DNA from: Rhodohalobacter sp. 614A
GTDB lineage: Bacteria; Bacteroidota; Rhodothermia; Balneolales; Balneolaceae
Direction: 5' to 3'
Assembly (NCBI RefSeq): GCF_021462415.1
Contig: NZ_JAKEDS010000002.1
Span: 558,001-622,000 of the forward strand
DNA: 64,000 bases
Each line of letters begins with the position of its first letter. Within the stretch, counting starts at the first letter, position 1. Positions 35,945-45,048 of this stretch are shown piece after piece. The position numbers and the translations under genes are program-made. Below the pieces are notes generated by a model. The model was not told the DNA's origin and searched no databases. It was given only the letters and a program-made list of their open reading frames with translations.

Positions 35945-37078
35945 TTAATTGCCGGTTTTGATATTAGCTGCTTTAGACGATTCCCAAATATTGTGATTAA
36001 GGCTCTTATCTGGGTATCTGTTATTAAGAAGCACAGCATCGCATCTTTGGTCGGTCCAAATGTTATTTTGTTGGCCGTCATTATAATACCAGAAAGAACG
36101 GTTATTACTGATCGTATGATTGGAACAGGGGACAGGGCTTGAAAAATTCGCAGAGTAAAAGGCAACATTGCTATCTTCCCATTCCTCGCTATAAAGAATA
36201 TTTTTATTTACGGTGATATAATCTCCACCGGCAATTCCAATACCAACCTGTCCCGGTGTTACACCAACATTTCCTTCTGCAATTTGATAACTTCCACCTT
36301 CATCACCAAGCATAATAAATGAACCTGTATCCGAATAGCCATGGCCTCTTGCTCGGTTATGCATAATTCGAATCGGATCTTGCTCGGTTCCATTCGATCG
36401 GAAAATCGAAATCCAGTCAATAACATCATTTGCACCCGGACGCAGGAGTTCATCAATTCTCTCCATCGTATTATATTGCACCCGGATTCCTTCACCTTCA
36501 CATTTATCAAGTTGGATGAAGTTTCTGCCAATATTAATTCCTGTATTCCACTCAATATTTACCGGTCCGGTACAAGAAGTAGGTAAAATTCCTGCTGATA
36601 CTCTGGTAAAAAAGCTATGAGAGATATGAATTTGCTGAACATCGTTTAGCCGGATTGCGCCATTCAATTCACCATTTCCGGAACCGGAATCAGAAATTGT
36701 TAATCGTTTAAGAATTACGTTACTACCGGAATCAAAGAAGATACCGTTATCTACATAGTTTTTAATTTCAATACCCTGAATGGTTACATTTTCAGCATTG
36801 CCGGTGAATGCAGCAGAGATGTAATTATCACCATCAAGAATAGCACCTCCCTCACCCAGCCAAACATTGCCATTTTTTGGATTATGAACCCTTTGCTTAG
36901 AGTGTACTCCAGCCCTTACCAGAAAAACAGTTCCGCCAGGAAAATTATCATTTGCCTGCTGAAAATTGTCGCCCGGGTTTAAAGTAACCTGTCCAGAGCT
37001 TTCCATGCTACTACTGCATGCTTCAAGGAAAACCAGGGATAGCAATCCCGCAATTATAGGTTTGACCCACTTATTCAT
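35945..37078 (-). CDS. secreted right-handed beta-helix lipoprotein
   Basis: 377 residues. The signal peptide ends in a lipobox (LEAC, cysteine at about 21). The mature protein starts with GQVTLNPGDNFQQANDNFPGGTVFLVRAGVHS, the usual lead-in of pectate-lyase-like beta-helix proteins, followed by repeated strand patterns (NVTIQGIEIKNYVDNGIFFDSGSNVILKRLTISDSG, then IHISHSFFTR). Proteins of this fold bind or cleave acidic polysaccharides (pectate, alginate). No catalytic lysine or arginine can be assigned safely. Being a lipoprotein it would sit at the outer membrane. A role in polysaccharide use fits the nearby esterases and SusCD, but it is not linked by operon. Confidence 0.8.
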   Translation of the reverse strand: MNKWVKPIIAGLLSLVFLEACSSSMESSGQVTLNPGDNFQQANDNFPGGTVFLVRAGVHSKQRVHNPKNGNVWLGEGGAILDGDNYISAAFTGNAENVTIQGIEIKNYVDNGIFFDSGSNVILKRLTISDSGSGNGELNGAIRLNDVQQIHISHSFFTRVSAGILPTSCTGPVNIEWNTGINIGRNFIQLDKCEGEGIRVQYNTMERIDELLRPGANDVIDWISIFRSNGTEQDPIRIMHNRARGHGYSDTGSFIMLGDEGGSYQIAEGNVGVTPGQVGIGIAGGDYITVNKNILYSEEWEDSNVAFYSANFSSPVPCSNHTISNNRSFWYYNDGQQNNIWTDQRCDAVLLNNRYPDKSLNHNIWESSKAANIKTGN

Positions 37079-37405
37079 TTTTTTAACCCCAATTTTTTAC
37101 AGACCGAAAAAACCAATTACTTATTAAAAGCCAACTATAAATAAGTAATAAAATCCTTCAATTTATATGCTATTAATTTACTTATTCATAGTTTTATTTA
37201 AAACAGTAATGTAGATGTAAATTCAAAACTGTACGAATTCTTCAAAAAAATCATCGAAAATAATATCTAAATAGATATTTTCGTGATTATTAGTTTTAAT
37301 TAATATATAAGGCTCTCTTTAGATTATTGCTTTATACGGAGTGATCAGGACTAAAAATCTTAAAATATTTTGATTTAGCAGTTGGTAAAAGATTTGAAAT
37401 TCAAA
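37079..37405. other. 327-base intergenic region with two AT-rich inverted repeats
   Basis: Between the beta-helix gene and crtY, both on the minus strand. Just upstream of the beta-helix start is a perfect 10-bp inverted repeat, ATTACTTATT (37116-37125) / AATAAGTAAT (37140-37149), with a 14-base spacer, and the sequence TTACTTATT recurs near 37178. A second dyad, AATATCT / AGATATT, lies at 37262-37279. They may be operators for the beta-helix gene. No gene is seen. Confidence 0.5.
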
Positions 37406-38584
37406 TTAAGCACCTGTAAAAATTCTGTGCTTCATTTGATAAATAGACCGAAAGAAAGGCAGGTAAGGCATCCCGGAAAAAATCTTTAGTTCTTGCGGGA
37501 AACTTGTCTCCTCGGCAAGGAATTCCATCACCCGATCAAAACTGTTCTTGTGGAATAGATGATCAAAAACCGTTAGAGATTTTTGATTTTCGTGATTTAG
37601 AATATAAAGCATCATTAAATCATACACTCTGAAACGATAGCTTGAAGCCGGAGTTTCCGGTAACGTATTTCCACTTTCCAAAGCCGCAATAATTTTCTGA
37701 GAATGTTTTTGAATACGGCTAAACGTATAACCGGTTGAAGGTTTCGCCAGACCAGCAACAGTACCGATATTCAAAACTCCGTCGCAATACCATGCCGGGT
37801 ATTTCCGGTCTTCCATGGGAATAGCTCCAAATTCTTCACGATGAACCGAATACTGAAGGTGGTTCAATTGGTAATTCTTTTTTAAATATGCTTCGATTTC
37901 ACTTCTATAAATATTCTGTTCAAGAATTTTTTTTGAAAAAATAGTGTATTCAACCAAAGCTTTTGTCTTCGAAAAGGGAAGAGTGTACATGAATGTTACA
38001 CCCTGTTTTTGAGAGACCTCAAAATCCATGAAAGTAGCCGTTTTGGGATTAAACCGTTCGTATTCGGTTTCAATTTCCCATCCCAGGAAGTGCTGAGTTA
38101 ATTTATTGTCGACTTTCATCCGCTCAAAATTGGAGGGTTTTTTAACACTCTGGAAAATATATTTGGCGCTGAAATTTCCTTCTGTTGTTTGTACAGTTCC
38201 ACCCCCCGATTTCCCTGAAAAATCCAAAATATCAGTTCTTAATAAAGTTATGTTTGGATTCGCTTTGGCTCTTTTGAAAACAGCTCTTTCAAAATCAATA
38301 CTTCGCAAACATTGATATTGATAACGTTTCAGATTTTCTGAATAGGTTTTGCCGTTTACTCTAACCAATAAATTTTTCCATGCATGATGAATCAGATCTG
38401 GATCAGGCAAATCAAAATCTTCCCAGAAGCACCAGGTTTTATCATTTTTTGGTTCAAAAGATTGGTCAACGAGCAAGATTTTTAAATCCCGGAGTACAGG
38501 TGAATCCATAATTCGCCAAAGGAGACTGAGTCCTGCAGCACCGGCACCCGCTATGATGATATCGAATCTTTTTTGATCAGCCAC
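37406..38584 (-). CDS. crtY: lycopene cyclase, CrtY type
   Basis: 392 residues from a GTG at 38584, which puts the FAD-binding RFDIIIAGAGAAGLSLLWRI at the very N-terminus as in the family. A TTG at 38647 would add 21 residues. Family marks are NDKTWCFWEDFD (about 42-53, the WCFWE stretch), TFMYTLPFSKTKALVEYT (about 188-205), GAIPMEDRK (about 246-254) and GLAKPSTGYTFSRIQKHS (about 272-289). The enzyme closes psi ends of lycopene into beta rings; one ring gives gamma-carotene, two give beta-carotene. It is encoded just after a membrane HExxH protein on the same strand. Confidence 0.88.
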   Translation of the reverse strand: MADQKRFDIIIAGAGAAGLSLLWRIMDSPVLRDLKILLVDQSFEPKNDKTWCFWEDFDLPDPDLIHHAWKNLLVRVNGKTYSENLKRYQYQCLRSIDFERAVFKRAKANPNITLLRTDILDFSGKSGGGTVQTTEGNFSAKYIFQSVKKPSNFERMKVDNKLTQHFLGWEIETEYERFNPKTATFMDFEVSQKQGVTFMYTLPFSKTKALVEYTIFSKKILEQNIYRSEIEAYLKKNYQLNHLQYSVHREEFGAIPMEDRKYPAWYCDGVLNIGTVAGLAKPSTGYTFSRIQKHSQKIIAALESGNTLPETPASSYRFRVYDLMMLYILNHENQKSLTVFDHLFHKNSFDRVMEFLAEETSFPQELKIFSGMPYLPFFRSIYQMKHRIFTGA

Positions 38585-38656
38585 TTTCGAAATTATTTTT
38601 AAATGTAATGACGTAACTCTCTGTGGAAAAACACCATTCAGGTACAATTCATTGAT

Positions 38657-39244
38657 TTACAGGTCTAAATCCAAATCAATATTGTCAACCCGTTCCAACC
38701 AAACTGGTACTGTCAGCGCGGCTATATAAACAAGCGAGCCTATTATCACAAATGTTAGTGCAAAAGATGCATCGGCTTCAAGTATGTTGTAGTGTCTTAA
38801 AAGATTGTACCAGTCATGGGATTCCTTTCCAAGATTTCCTATAAGTGGTAGTTGTCTTTGTCCGCCGTCAGCCGCATAAAAAGCCACGCTGAACCAGGCG
38901 GATCCAAGAAGGTAGAGGGCGAATTGCGTTCCTTTTATGTATCGGTTGAAGATGGTAAAAATCACAATCAACAGCGGAAGTAGAATTTCATTAAGAGAAC
39001 CGCCAAGAATGGTTATGATTCTGGATCCGAAAATACTGAAGAACGTATGCCCGGCTTCATGTACAATCAGCAGAAAATTACTGACTAGAAACTTTTCAAC
39101 ATTTACCGGAAAAGGGAAGGAATAAGAGATACTGAAAAAGATGTTGAAATTGAGGGTCCAGTATGCCTGGTGGAGTTGGTATACTATAAAAGGGATCAGG
39201 AGAACGCTAACCCACCATTTTTTCAAAATCTGTTGCCAGTCCAA
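38657..39244 (-). CDS. integral membrane protein with HExxH motif, linked to crtY
   Basis: 195 residues with about five membrane segments. The second one holds HEAGH (about 62-66) followed by a glycine-rich GSRIITILGGSLNEILLPLL, a layout that recalls M50-like intramembrane zinc proteases. Later stretches are FYAADGGQRQLPL and ESHDWYNLLRHYNILEAD, whose histidine could complete a metal site. I recall a family of ~200-residue hypothetical proteins with this HEAGH...HDW pattern but know no function. The gene precedes crtY with about 70 bases to the preferred GTG start (9 to the alternative TTG), so it is likely in one transcript with the cyclase. Confidence 0.68.
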   Translation of the reverse strand: MDWQQILKKWWVSVLLIPFIVYQLHQAYWTLNFNIFFSISYSFPFPVNVEKFLVSNFLLIVHEAGHTFFSIFGSRIITILGGSLNEILLPLLIVIFTIFNRYIKGTQFALYLLGSAWFSVAFYAADGGQRQLPLIGNLGKESHDWYNLLRHYNILEADASFALTFVIIGSLVYIAALTVPVWLERVDNIDLDLDL

Positions 39245-39374
39245 ATTCTTAAACGATGCTAAAAATTACTAATACTGTTGAAAGTTAAATTCACAGATGT
39301 AAATAATCATAAAAATCATTCACTTTCAGTCGAAATCTATAAAATTTTTTGATATCTGGGTTTTATAATATTAC

Positions 39375-39397
39375 TATTGTTTAAAGGTGTAACAATA
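39375..39397. promoter_or_regulatory. dyad upstream of the carboxylesterase operon
   Basis: Perfect 7-bp inverted repeat TATTGTT (39375-39381) / AACAATA (39391-39397) with a 9-base spacer, 30 bases before the carboxylesterase start. Could be an operator. Function inferred from position only. Confidence 0.35.
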
Positions 39398-39427
39398 AAG
39401 GGGTATTGAATTTTAATCGTTTCCCAA

Positions 39428-40996
39428 ATGAGATATTTCAGCTACCTGATCATCGTTCTTTTTCTTTTCCAATCCTGTCAATCGACACAAAAGATTGATA
39501 CGGTTATTTCTACTGACAGCGGTAAGATAGAAGGGGTTTTTAATACCGAAACGGGGATTTACGCGTATAAAGGAATCCCGTTTGCGAAAGCTCCGGTGGG
39601 AGATTTAAGATGGAAAGCACCACAAACAGCTGAACCATGGGTGGCGACATTTAATGCAACTGAGTTTGGCCCTATTTGCATGCAGGGTGAACCGAGGCCA
39701 TTTTCGATGTGGACTCAAGAGTTCATAGCACCTGCCGGAAATATGAGCGAAGATTGCCTGAATCTGAATATATGGACAAAAGAAGGTCCAATAGATTCAA
39801 AACGCCCCGTTATTGTTTTTATTCATGGCGGTGGATTTTCAAGCGGATCGGGTTCTGTTCCTATTTACAATGGTGAAAGAATGGCTGAGAAAGATGTGGT
39901 GTTTGTAACGATAAATTATCGTGTTGGTATTTTCGGTTTTCTTGCACATCCGGAATTGTCAGAAGAGTCATCAAATAATGTATCCGGGAATTATGGCTTG
40001 CTAGACCAGATTGCCGCTTTAGAATGGGTGCAAAACAATATTACGAATTTTGGAGGAGATCCGGATCGGGTAACGATTGCGGGACAATCAGCGGGCTCAT
40101 TTAGCGTGAACTATCTTGTAGCCTCTCCATTAGCCGAAGGACTTTTTCACGGAGCAATTGCAGAAAGCGGAGCGGCCATGTTACCGGCTGCACGTTTAAC
40201 AACCGACAACTCCCTGAGCAGTGCAGAGGAAAGAGGTGAACAGGCACTTATGTCACTTAGGGTTGGCAACATTTCTGAAATGCGAGAATTACCTGCTGAT
40301 TCTTTACTGAGTGCGCAAGGGCAATCCGGGTCGCCAATTATCGATGGATATGTAATTCCGAAACCCATTCATTCTCTATTTATTGAAGGAAATTATAATG
40401 ACGTTCCACTTCTTACAGGATGGAATGAAGATGAAGGATTGTCCTTTGGCACCCCGCCCACTGCGGAACAATTTAAACAGAATTTGCGGGACCAGTATGG
40501 CGATTATGCTGATGAATTGCTGGAATTATTCCCCGCAGATACGGATTCAATCGCCCGGCAATTACAAAAAGATCTGAATATGCTGAATACTTTTGGATTG
40601 CAGAATTGGAAATGGGCACAGGTTCAAAATCAGACCGGCGATTCACCGGTCTATCTATACTACTTTACACGGGATGTGCCATATACAAATGAACAACAAG
40701 ATTTTGGTGCTTTTCATACCGGCGAGGTTCCTTACGCTTATAACAACCTCCATACAAGCAAACGCCCTTGGGAGAGCATTGATTATGAGCTGGCCGAAAC
40801 GATGTCATCCTTTTGGGTGAGTTTTGCAGAAGACGGTGATCCGAATGGTGAAGGAATGCCAGAATGGCCAAATGCCCGGCCGGATAATTACCCTGCCATG
40901 TTTTTCGGTGATAGCGTACATGTTCAGGGAGTTTCAATGAAAAGCCGGCTGGAACTACTGGATAAATTTTACTCTGAGAATTCAAACCTGAAATAG
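39428..40996 (+). CDS. secreted type-B carboxylesterase
   Basis: 522 residues of the alpha/beta-hydrolase COesterase family. The N-terminus is a signal peptide with a possible lipobox (FQSC, cysteine about 17). The family signature EDCLNLNIWT and the oxyanion hole GGGFSSGSG are present. Catalytic serine lies in GQSAGS (about 220), glutamate in WNEDEGLSF (about 332) and histidine in GAFHTGEVPY (about 428). It would hydrolyse carboxylic esters outside the cytoplasm. The following two genes encode further esterases on the same strand, so the three probably act together on acylated or feruloylated polysaccharides. Confidence 0.9.
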   Translation: MRYFSYLIIVLFLFQSCQSTQKIDTVISTDSGKIEGVFNTETGIYAYKGIPFAKAPVGDLRWKAPQTAEPWVATFNATEFGPICMQGEPRPFSMWTQEFIAPAGNMSEDCLNLNIWTKEGPIDSKRPVIVFIHGGGFSSGSGSVPIYNGERMAEKDVVFVTINYRVGIFGFLAHPELSEESSNNVSGNYGLLDQIAALEWVQNNITNFGGDPDRVTIAGQSAGSFSVNYLVASPLAEGLFHGAIAESGAAMLPAARLTTDNSLSSAEERGEQALMSLRVGNISEMRELPADSLLSAQGQSGSPIIDGYVIPKPIHSLFIEGNYNDVPLLTGWNEDEGLSFGTPPTAEQFKQNLRDQYGDYADELLELFPADTDSIARQLQKDLNMLNTFGLQNWKWAQVQNQTGDSPVYLYYFTRDVPYTNEQQDFGAFHTGEVPYAYNNLHTSKRPWESIDYELAETMSSFWVSFAEDGDPNGEGMPEWPNARPDNYPAMFFGDSVHVQGVSMKSRLELLDKFYSENSNLK

Positions 40997-41019
40997 ATGA
41001 TTAATCCTTAAATAATGCT

Positions 41020-41889
41020 ATGAAAATTAAAAGAATTTTACTGGTCACACTTTTTACAATTTTATCGCAAACGGCGATTGCTCAAATGCCTGACATGCCT
41101 CCTCAGGGAAGGGCGGAGGTAAAATCAATGAATAGCGAAATTTTGGGAGTTGAGCGCGGGTATTCCATCTATCTCCCCAAAAGTTATACCGTTGATGAGG
41201 ACAGATCTTTTCCGGTTCTGTACCTTTTGCATGGTGTTTTTGGCGATCACACAAACTGGGTTGAGCGCGGACATATCCAGGATGTTGCAAATCGGTTGAT
41301 TGATGGAGACGAAGCCGTTGAAATGATTATAGTAATGCCCGATGCCGGAACCGAATGGGACGGTTATTTTAATATGGATGGCTGGGCTTATGAGGACTAT
41401 TTCTTTGAGGAATTGGTACCATACATTGAGGAAAATTATCGGGTGAAAACCGGGAAAGAAAATACAGCCATTGCTGGACTTTCTATGGGCGGAGGCGGGG
41501 CTACCGTTTACGGTCAAAAGTATCCTGAAATGTTTTCAACCGTTTATGCGATGAGTGCACTGATGACACTTGGAGAAGGCGGAGGATTGAATCAGGAAGA
41601 TCCTAAATTCCGGGAGCTGAATCGAACAGTACGAGAGGAAAGTGCCGTGAATTTTGTAGCAAATGCTGATGAAGAAACCGTTGAGGAATTGAAATCAATC
41701 CGATGGTTTGTGGATTGCGGTGATGATGATTTCCTGTTGGATGCAAATATTTCATTTGTGGAAGAAATGAAAGAAAAAAGGATTCCACTTCAGTTCAGAG
41801 TTCGTGACGGCGGACACGATTGGGAATATTGGCATTCGGCACTTTACATCGCTTTACCCTATGTTTCTCATGGATTTATGAATAATTAA
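41020..41889 (+). CDS. secreted esterase, esterase D/feruloyl-esterase-like
   Basis: 289 residues with a signal peptide (1-21, ending AIAQ). Alpha/beta-hydrolase of the Esterase_D/XynZ type. Stretches are RGYSIYLPKSYTVDEDRSFPVLYLLHG, the nucleophile GLSMGGGG (serine about 155), an acid in DCGDDDFLLDAN and histidine in RDGGHDWEYWHSAL. Such enzymes remove acetyl or feruloyl groups from xylans. It shares YRVKTGKEN-x-A-GLSMGG with the next gene, so the two are paralogues that arose by tandem duplication. Confidence 0.88.
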   Translation: MKIKRILLVTLFTILSQTAIAQMPDMPPQGRAEVKSMNSEILGVERGYSIYLPKSYTVDEDRSFPVLYLLHGVFGDHTNWVERGHIQDVANRLIDGDEAVEMIIVMPDAGTEWDGYFNMDGWAYEDYFFEELVPYIEENYRVKTGKENTAIAGLSMGGGGATVYGQKYPEMFSTVYAMSALMTLGEGGGLNQEDPKFRELNRTVREESAVNFVANADEETVEELKSIRWFVDCGDDDFLLDANISFVEEMKEKRIPLQFRVRDGGHDWEYWHSALYIALPYVSHGFMNN

Positions 41890-41951
41890 TTTCGCGAAAA
41901 AAAGATGTCAAGAACAGAGTAATTATCTAATCATTTAAAATTGGAGCTATC

Positions 41952-43139
41952 ATGAAATCAAAACAAATCTTAAAGAAAGCTTTTCTACTCGTTGGCCTTT
42001 TTGGGTTACTATCGGGGTCGGCTGTTTCACAGTTTCAGCAGAATCCAGTCGTTTCTCCCGATATTCATGAAAATGGTTCAGTAACATTCCGCTTGATGGC
42101 ACCCACCGCGGATTCGGTTAAAATTAGCGGGAGCTGGATGCAAGGTTGGGGAGCCGCAATACAACTTGAAAAGGGTGAGGATGGAATCTGGGAGAGAACC
42201 TTCAACGATCTCACTCCTGACTATTACAACTACTTTTACAATGTGGACGGAGTTCGAACTGTTGATCCACATAATCCCTGGGTAATCAGAGATGTTCGAA
42301 ATACATTCAGTGCATTAATACTGCCGGGAGAAGAAAGTAAAAACGTTCAGCTCAACGATCAAAGGAATGGAACCATTCAGGAAGTTTGGTACCCGTCTCC
42401 AACGTTGAATATGGATCAACGACGAATGAAGATCTACCTGCCCCCCAATTACTATGAAAGCGATGAGAACTATCCGGTTCTGTACTTGCTTCACGGAGGT
42501 GGAGGGGATGAAAATGCCTGGACAGAACTGGGCTTCGCAAATCGAATTTTGGATAATGTTATTCATTCAGGCGATGCAAAACCGATGATTGTTGTTATGA
42601 CCAATGGAAATCCAAATCAAACCTCAGCATGGCACGTGGCTCCGGGACATGAACCGGTACGGGAGTCGGATTCGGTGAATCCAATGGCAACCGAGCTTTT
42701 TGAGGAGAGTTTGGTAAATGATGTAATTCCGTTTGTAGAATCCCGTTATCGGGTAAAAACCGGGAAAGAAAATCGCGCAGTCACTGGTCTTTCTATGGGA
42801 GGATGGCAAACACAAAAACTGGCTCTCAAACATCCGGATGTGTTCAATTATTTTGGCGTGATGAGTATGGGGATTATCGAAGAAACTCAATTTGGAATGA
42901 ATGCGCAGAATCACCTTGAACTTACCAGCCAGAATATTGATGATTTGAAAGAAAGCGGATATGAACTTTACTGGATTGCATGTGGAAGTGATGATTTTGT
43001 TTTTGAAAGTGTAAATAACATGAAGAGAGTCCTCGATAACCATAATTTCGATTATGTCTATCGCGAAAGCGGTGGCGGACACACCTGGGACAACTGGCGA
43101 TTGTACCTGTCAGAGTTTGCACCGATGTTATTTCAATGA
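41952..43139 (+). CDS. secreted esterase with N-terminal CBM48/E-set domain
   Basis: 395 residues with a signal peptide (about 1-25). An immunoglobulin-like E-set domain (about 35-125; TFRLMAPTADSVKISGSW, DYYNYFYNVDGVRTVDP) precedes the esterase domain. The catalytic site has the oxyanion YLLHGGGGDENAW, the nucleophile GLSMGGWQ (about 281), an acid in ACGSDDF and histidine in SGGGHTWDNWRLYL. The architecture matches feruloyl/acetyl xylan esterases of the GH10-linked Fae1 type. It lies 62 bases after its paralogue. Confidence 0.88.
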   Translation: MKSKQILKKAFLLVGLFGLLSGSAVSQFQQNPVVSPDIHENGSVTFRLMAPTADSVKISGSWMQGWGAAIQLEKGEDGIWERTFNDLTPDYYNYFYNVDGVRTVDPHNPWVIRDVRNTFSALILPGEESKNVQLNDQRNGTIQEVWYPSPTLNMDQRRMKIYLPPNYYESDENYPVLYLLHGGGGDENAWTELGFANRILDNVIHSGDAKPMIVVMTNGNPNQTSAWHVAPGHEPVRESDSVNPMATELFEESLVNDVIPFVESRYRVKTGKENRAVTGLSMGGWQTQKLALKHPDVFNYFGVMSMGIIEETQFGMNAQNHLELTSQNIDDLKESGYELYWIACGSDDFVFESVNNMKRVLDNHNFDYVYRESGGGHTWDNWRLYLSEFAPMLFQ

Positions 43140-43371
43140 TTTCTCATCATCGGTTGATTGATTTCAGCTCAATCTATCATGAAAACAAACAGACGATCTT
43201 ATTCCAGAAAATGCGCACTGAAGCTCCGGAATTGGTTTATCAGCCATTCCGGGGATTTTGGAAATGAGCGTCACCTAAGTGATCAGGTGCCAGTAGTTCA
43301 TTCTTATTATTCCACAGGGACACTCAAAGTTCAGCGATATTTGTGTCTCTGTTGTTAACTTTTCCAAAAAT

Positions 43372-44403
43372 TTAATCGTCTGGGTTAAAGTCTAACTCAT
43401 TAAACGTTTTCTTTCCCTTTAAAAAATATTCGATAATGAGAAGTCGATTCAGGATAAGGTATTCGGGTATCGGCTCTCTTGAAATTTGCCTTAATTTATT
43501 TCTCTTCCTTAATGTTTGCGGAATCTTTCCGTAGAAAGAAAAGTGTGCCTGAATGATGGCCAAGGTTTCTGCTGGTTTTCCTATCAATAAAGATCGAAGA
43601 CCAGATATTCCGTCCAAAACCAAACGAAAAAAAAGTTTCGGAATTACAAAGCGATCCAGATTTTTCAGAAGCATTGCCAGGCTGTTTCTGTAGTTGTAAA
43701 AAACTTTTCGGGGAGAGCCGTGAGCCAAAGATCCTCCCCCTAAGTGATACACAACACTTTTTGGCGCGTATTCAATTTTTTGCCCCAACCGGAGGCAACG
43801 CCAGCATAGATCAATTTCCTCCATATGAAACTCAAAATCTTCATCGAATCCACCGGTTTTAAGAAATAGCTCTTTTCGAATGGCAAAAGCAGCGCCAGAA
43901 GCCCAGAAAATTTCAGTCGGTTCATCATATTGTCCCTCGTCTTTTTCAACATGATCCATAATTCGTCCCCGGCAAAAGGGATATCCCATCCAGTCCATAT
44001 ATCCGCCACCTGCCCCGGCATACTCGAAATAATCAGGTTTTTCGCAAGAAAGAATTTTCGGTTGCACTACTCCCACAGATTCCTTGCTGAAGGCTTCGTT
44101 GAGATAGATAAGCCAATCGGTGTCAGGTTTTGCATCGTTGTTCAGAAAAACAAGAATATCACCTTTGGCATGTTCTACAGCCCGGTTATTTCCTCCAGCA
44201 TACCCATAGTTATCCTCGAACGTTACAATTCTACAATTTGGATAATGATTTTTGATCCAATCAACCGTGGAATCTTCCGAAGCATTATTAGCAATAATGA
44301 TCTCAAAATTATTATACTTTGACTCAACAACTGAAGGCAGGAATTTTTGCAGGTGATGTAATGCATTCCAAGTGACGATAATAATACTGAACGAATGTTG
44401 CAC
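43372..44403 (-). CDS. GT2 family glycosyltransferase, rhamnosyltransferase-like
   Basis: 343 residues from the GTG at 44403 (TTG at 44445 would add 14 residues). Cytoplasmic, GT-A fold. Marks are FSIIIVTWNALHHLQKFLPS, EIIIANNASEDSTVDWI, the nucleotide-binding metal site in VFLNNDAKPDTDWL (about 90-103), the acceptor region SGAAFAIRKELFLKTGGFDEDFEFHMEEIDLCWR and HLGGGSLAHGSPRKVFYNYRNSL. These are typical of rhamnosyl and related transferases in surface polysaccharide synthesis. It is divergent from a phosphodiesterase gene. The sugar is not known. Confidence 0.85.
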   Translation of the reverse strand: MQHSFSIIIVTWNALHHLQKFLPSVVESKYNNFEIIIANNASEDSTVDWIKNHYPNCRIVTFEDNYGYAGGNNRAVEHAKGDILVFLNNDAKPDTDWLIYLNEAFSKESVGVVQPKILSCEKPDYFEYAGAGGGYMDWMGYPFCRGRIMDHVEKDEGQYDEPTEIFWASGAAFAIRKELFLKTGGFDEDFEFHMEEIDLCWRCLRLGQKIEYAPKSVVYHLGGGSLAHGSPRKVFYNYRNSLAMLLKNLDRFVIPKLFFRLVLDGISGLRSLLIGKPAETLAIIQAHFSFYGKIPQTLRKRNKLRQISREPIPEYLILNRLLIIEYFLKGKKTFNELDFNPDD

Positions 44404-44492
44404 TGTGTAAAAATAGTCTAAAAAATTGGCCAAAAAGTTTTGCAAGCTTCTGTAGGATTCCTATCATCCCAATATACACCATTTACAGCGGC

Positions 44493-44996
44493 ATGAAGAA
44501 GATAGGACTTATAGCAGATACTCATAATTATCTCGATCCGCAAATTAGCGATTTTTTTTCTGATCGGGATGAAATTTGGCATGCAGGAGATTTTGGAAGC
44601 ATTCACATTGCAGAGGCTCTTCGGGAAGTTGCCCCTGTAATTGGTGTTTATGGCAATATTGATGGAAGAGACATCAGGGATGTTTATCCACTACATCAAC
44701 GGTTTAATTGTGAGGGAATTGATGTTTGGATGACTCATATAGGTGGGATTCCCGGCCGTTATTGTATTCCTATTCGAGAAGAGATAGAAAAAAACACTCC
44801 GGATTTATTTATTTGTGGTCATTCACATATTCTGAAAATTGCGAGAGATCAATCCTTAAACAAAATGCTCTATATGAACCCCGGCGCTGCTGGTAAACAT
44901 GGCTTCCAGGTTTATAGAACGATTGTCCGTTTCTCCATTAACCAAGGCAAGATTCAGGATGTGGAGGTTATCAACCTTGGAAGAGTGGGTGATTGA
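44493..44996 (+). CDS. YfcE/MJ0936-type metallophosphoesterase
   Basis: 167 residues. Metal-binding blocks of the calcineurin-like fold are complete: IADTHNYLD (residues 6-14), HAGDFGS (about 31-37), VYGNIDGRD (about 51-59), THIGG and CGHSHILKI (about 109-117), with NPGAAGKHG closing the site. Enzymes of this family cleave phosphodiesters such as bis-p-nitrophenyl phosphate; the real substrate is unknown. It starts 89 bases from the divergent glycosyltransferase. Confidence 0.9.
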   Translation: MKKIGLIADTHNYLDPQISDFFSDRDEIWHAGDFGSIHIAEALREVAPVIGVYGNIDGRDIRDVYPLHQRFNCEGIDVWMTHIGGIPGRYCIPIREEIEKNTPDLFICGHSHILKIARDQSLNKMLYMNPGAAGKHGFQVYRTIVRFSINQGKIQDVEVINLGRVGD

Positions 44997-45048
44997 TTAA
45001 AGCTTTAATCACACTTTAATGGGTTTACTAAATCTATATTCTTTTAGC

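Noticed and set aside
43158-43358. 66-residue open frame between the second esterase and the glycosyltransferase
   Set aside because: No domain, signal or sensible start site; composition looks like translated intergenic sequence.
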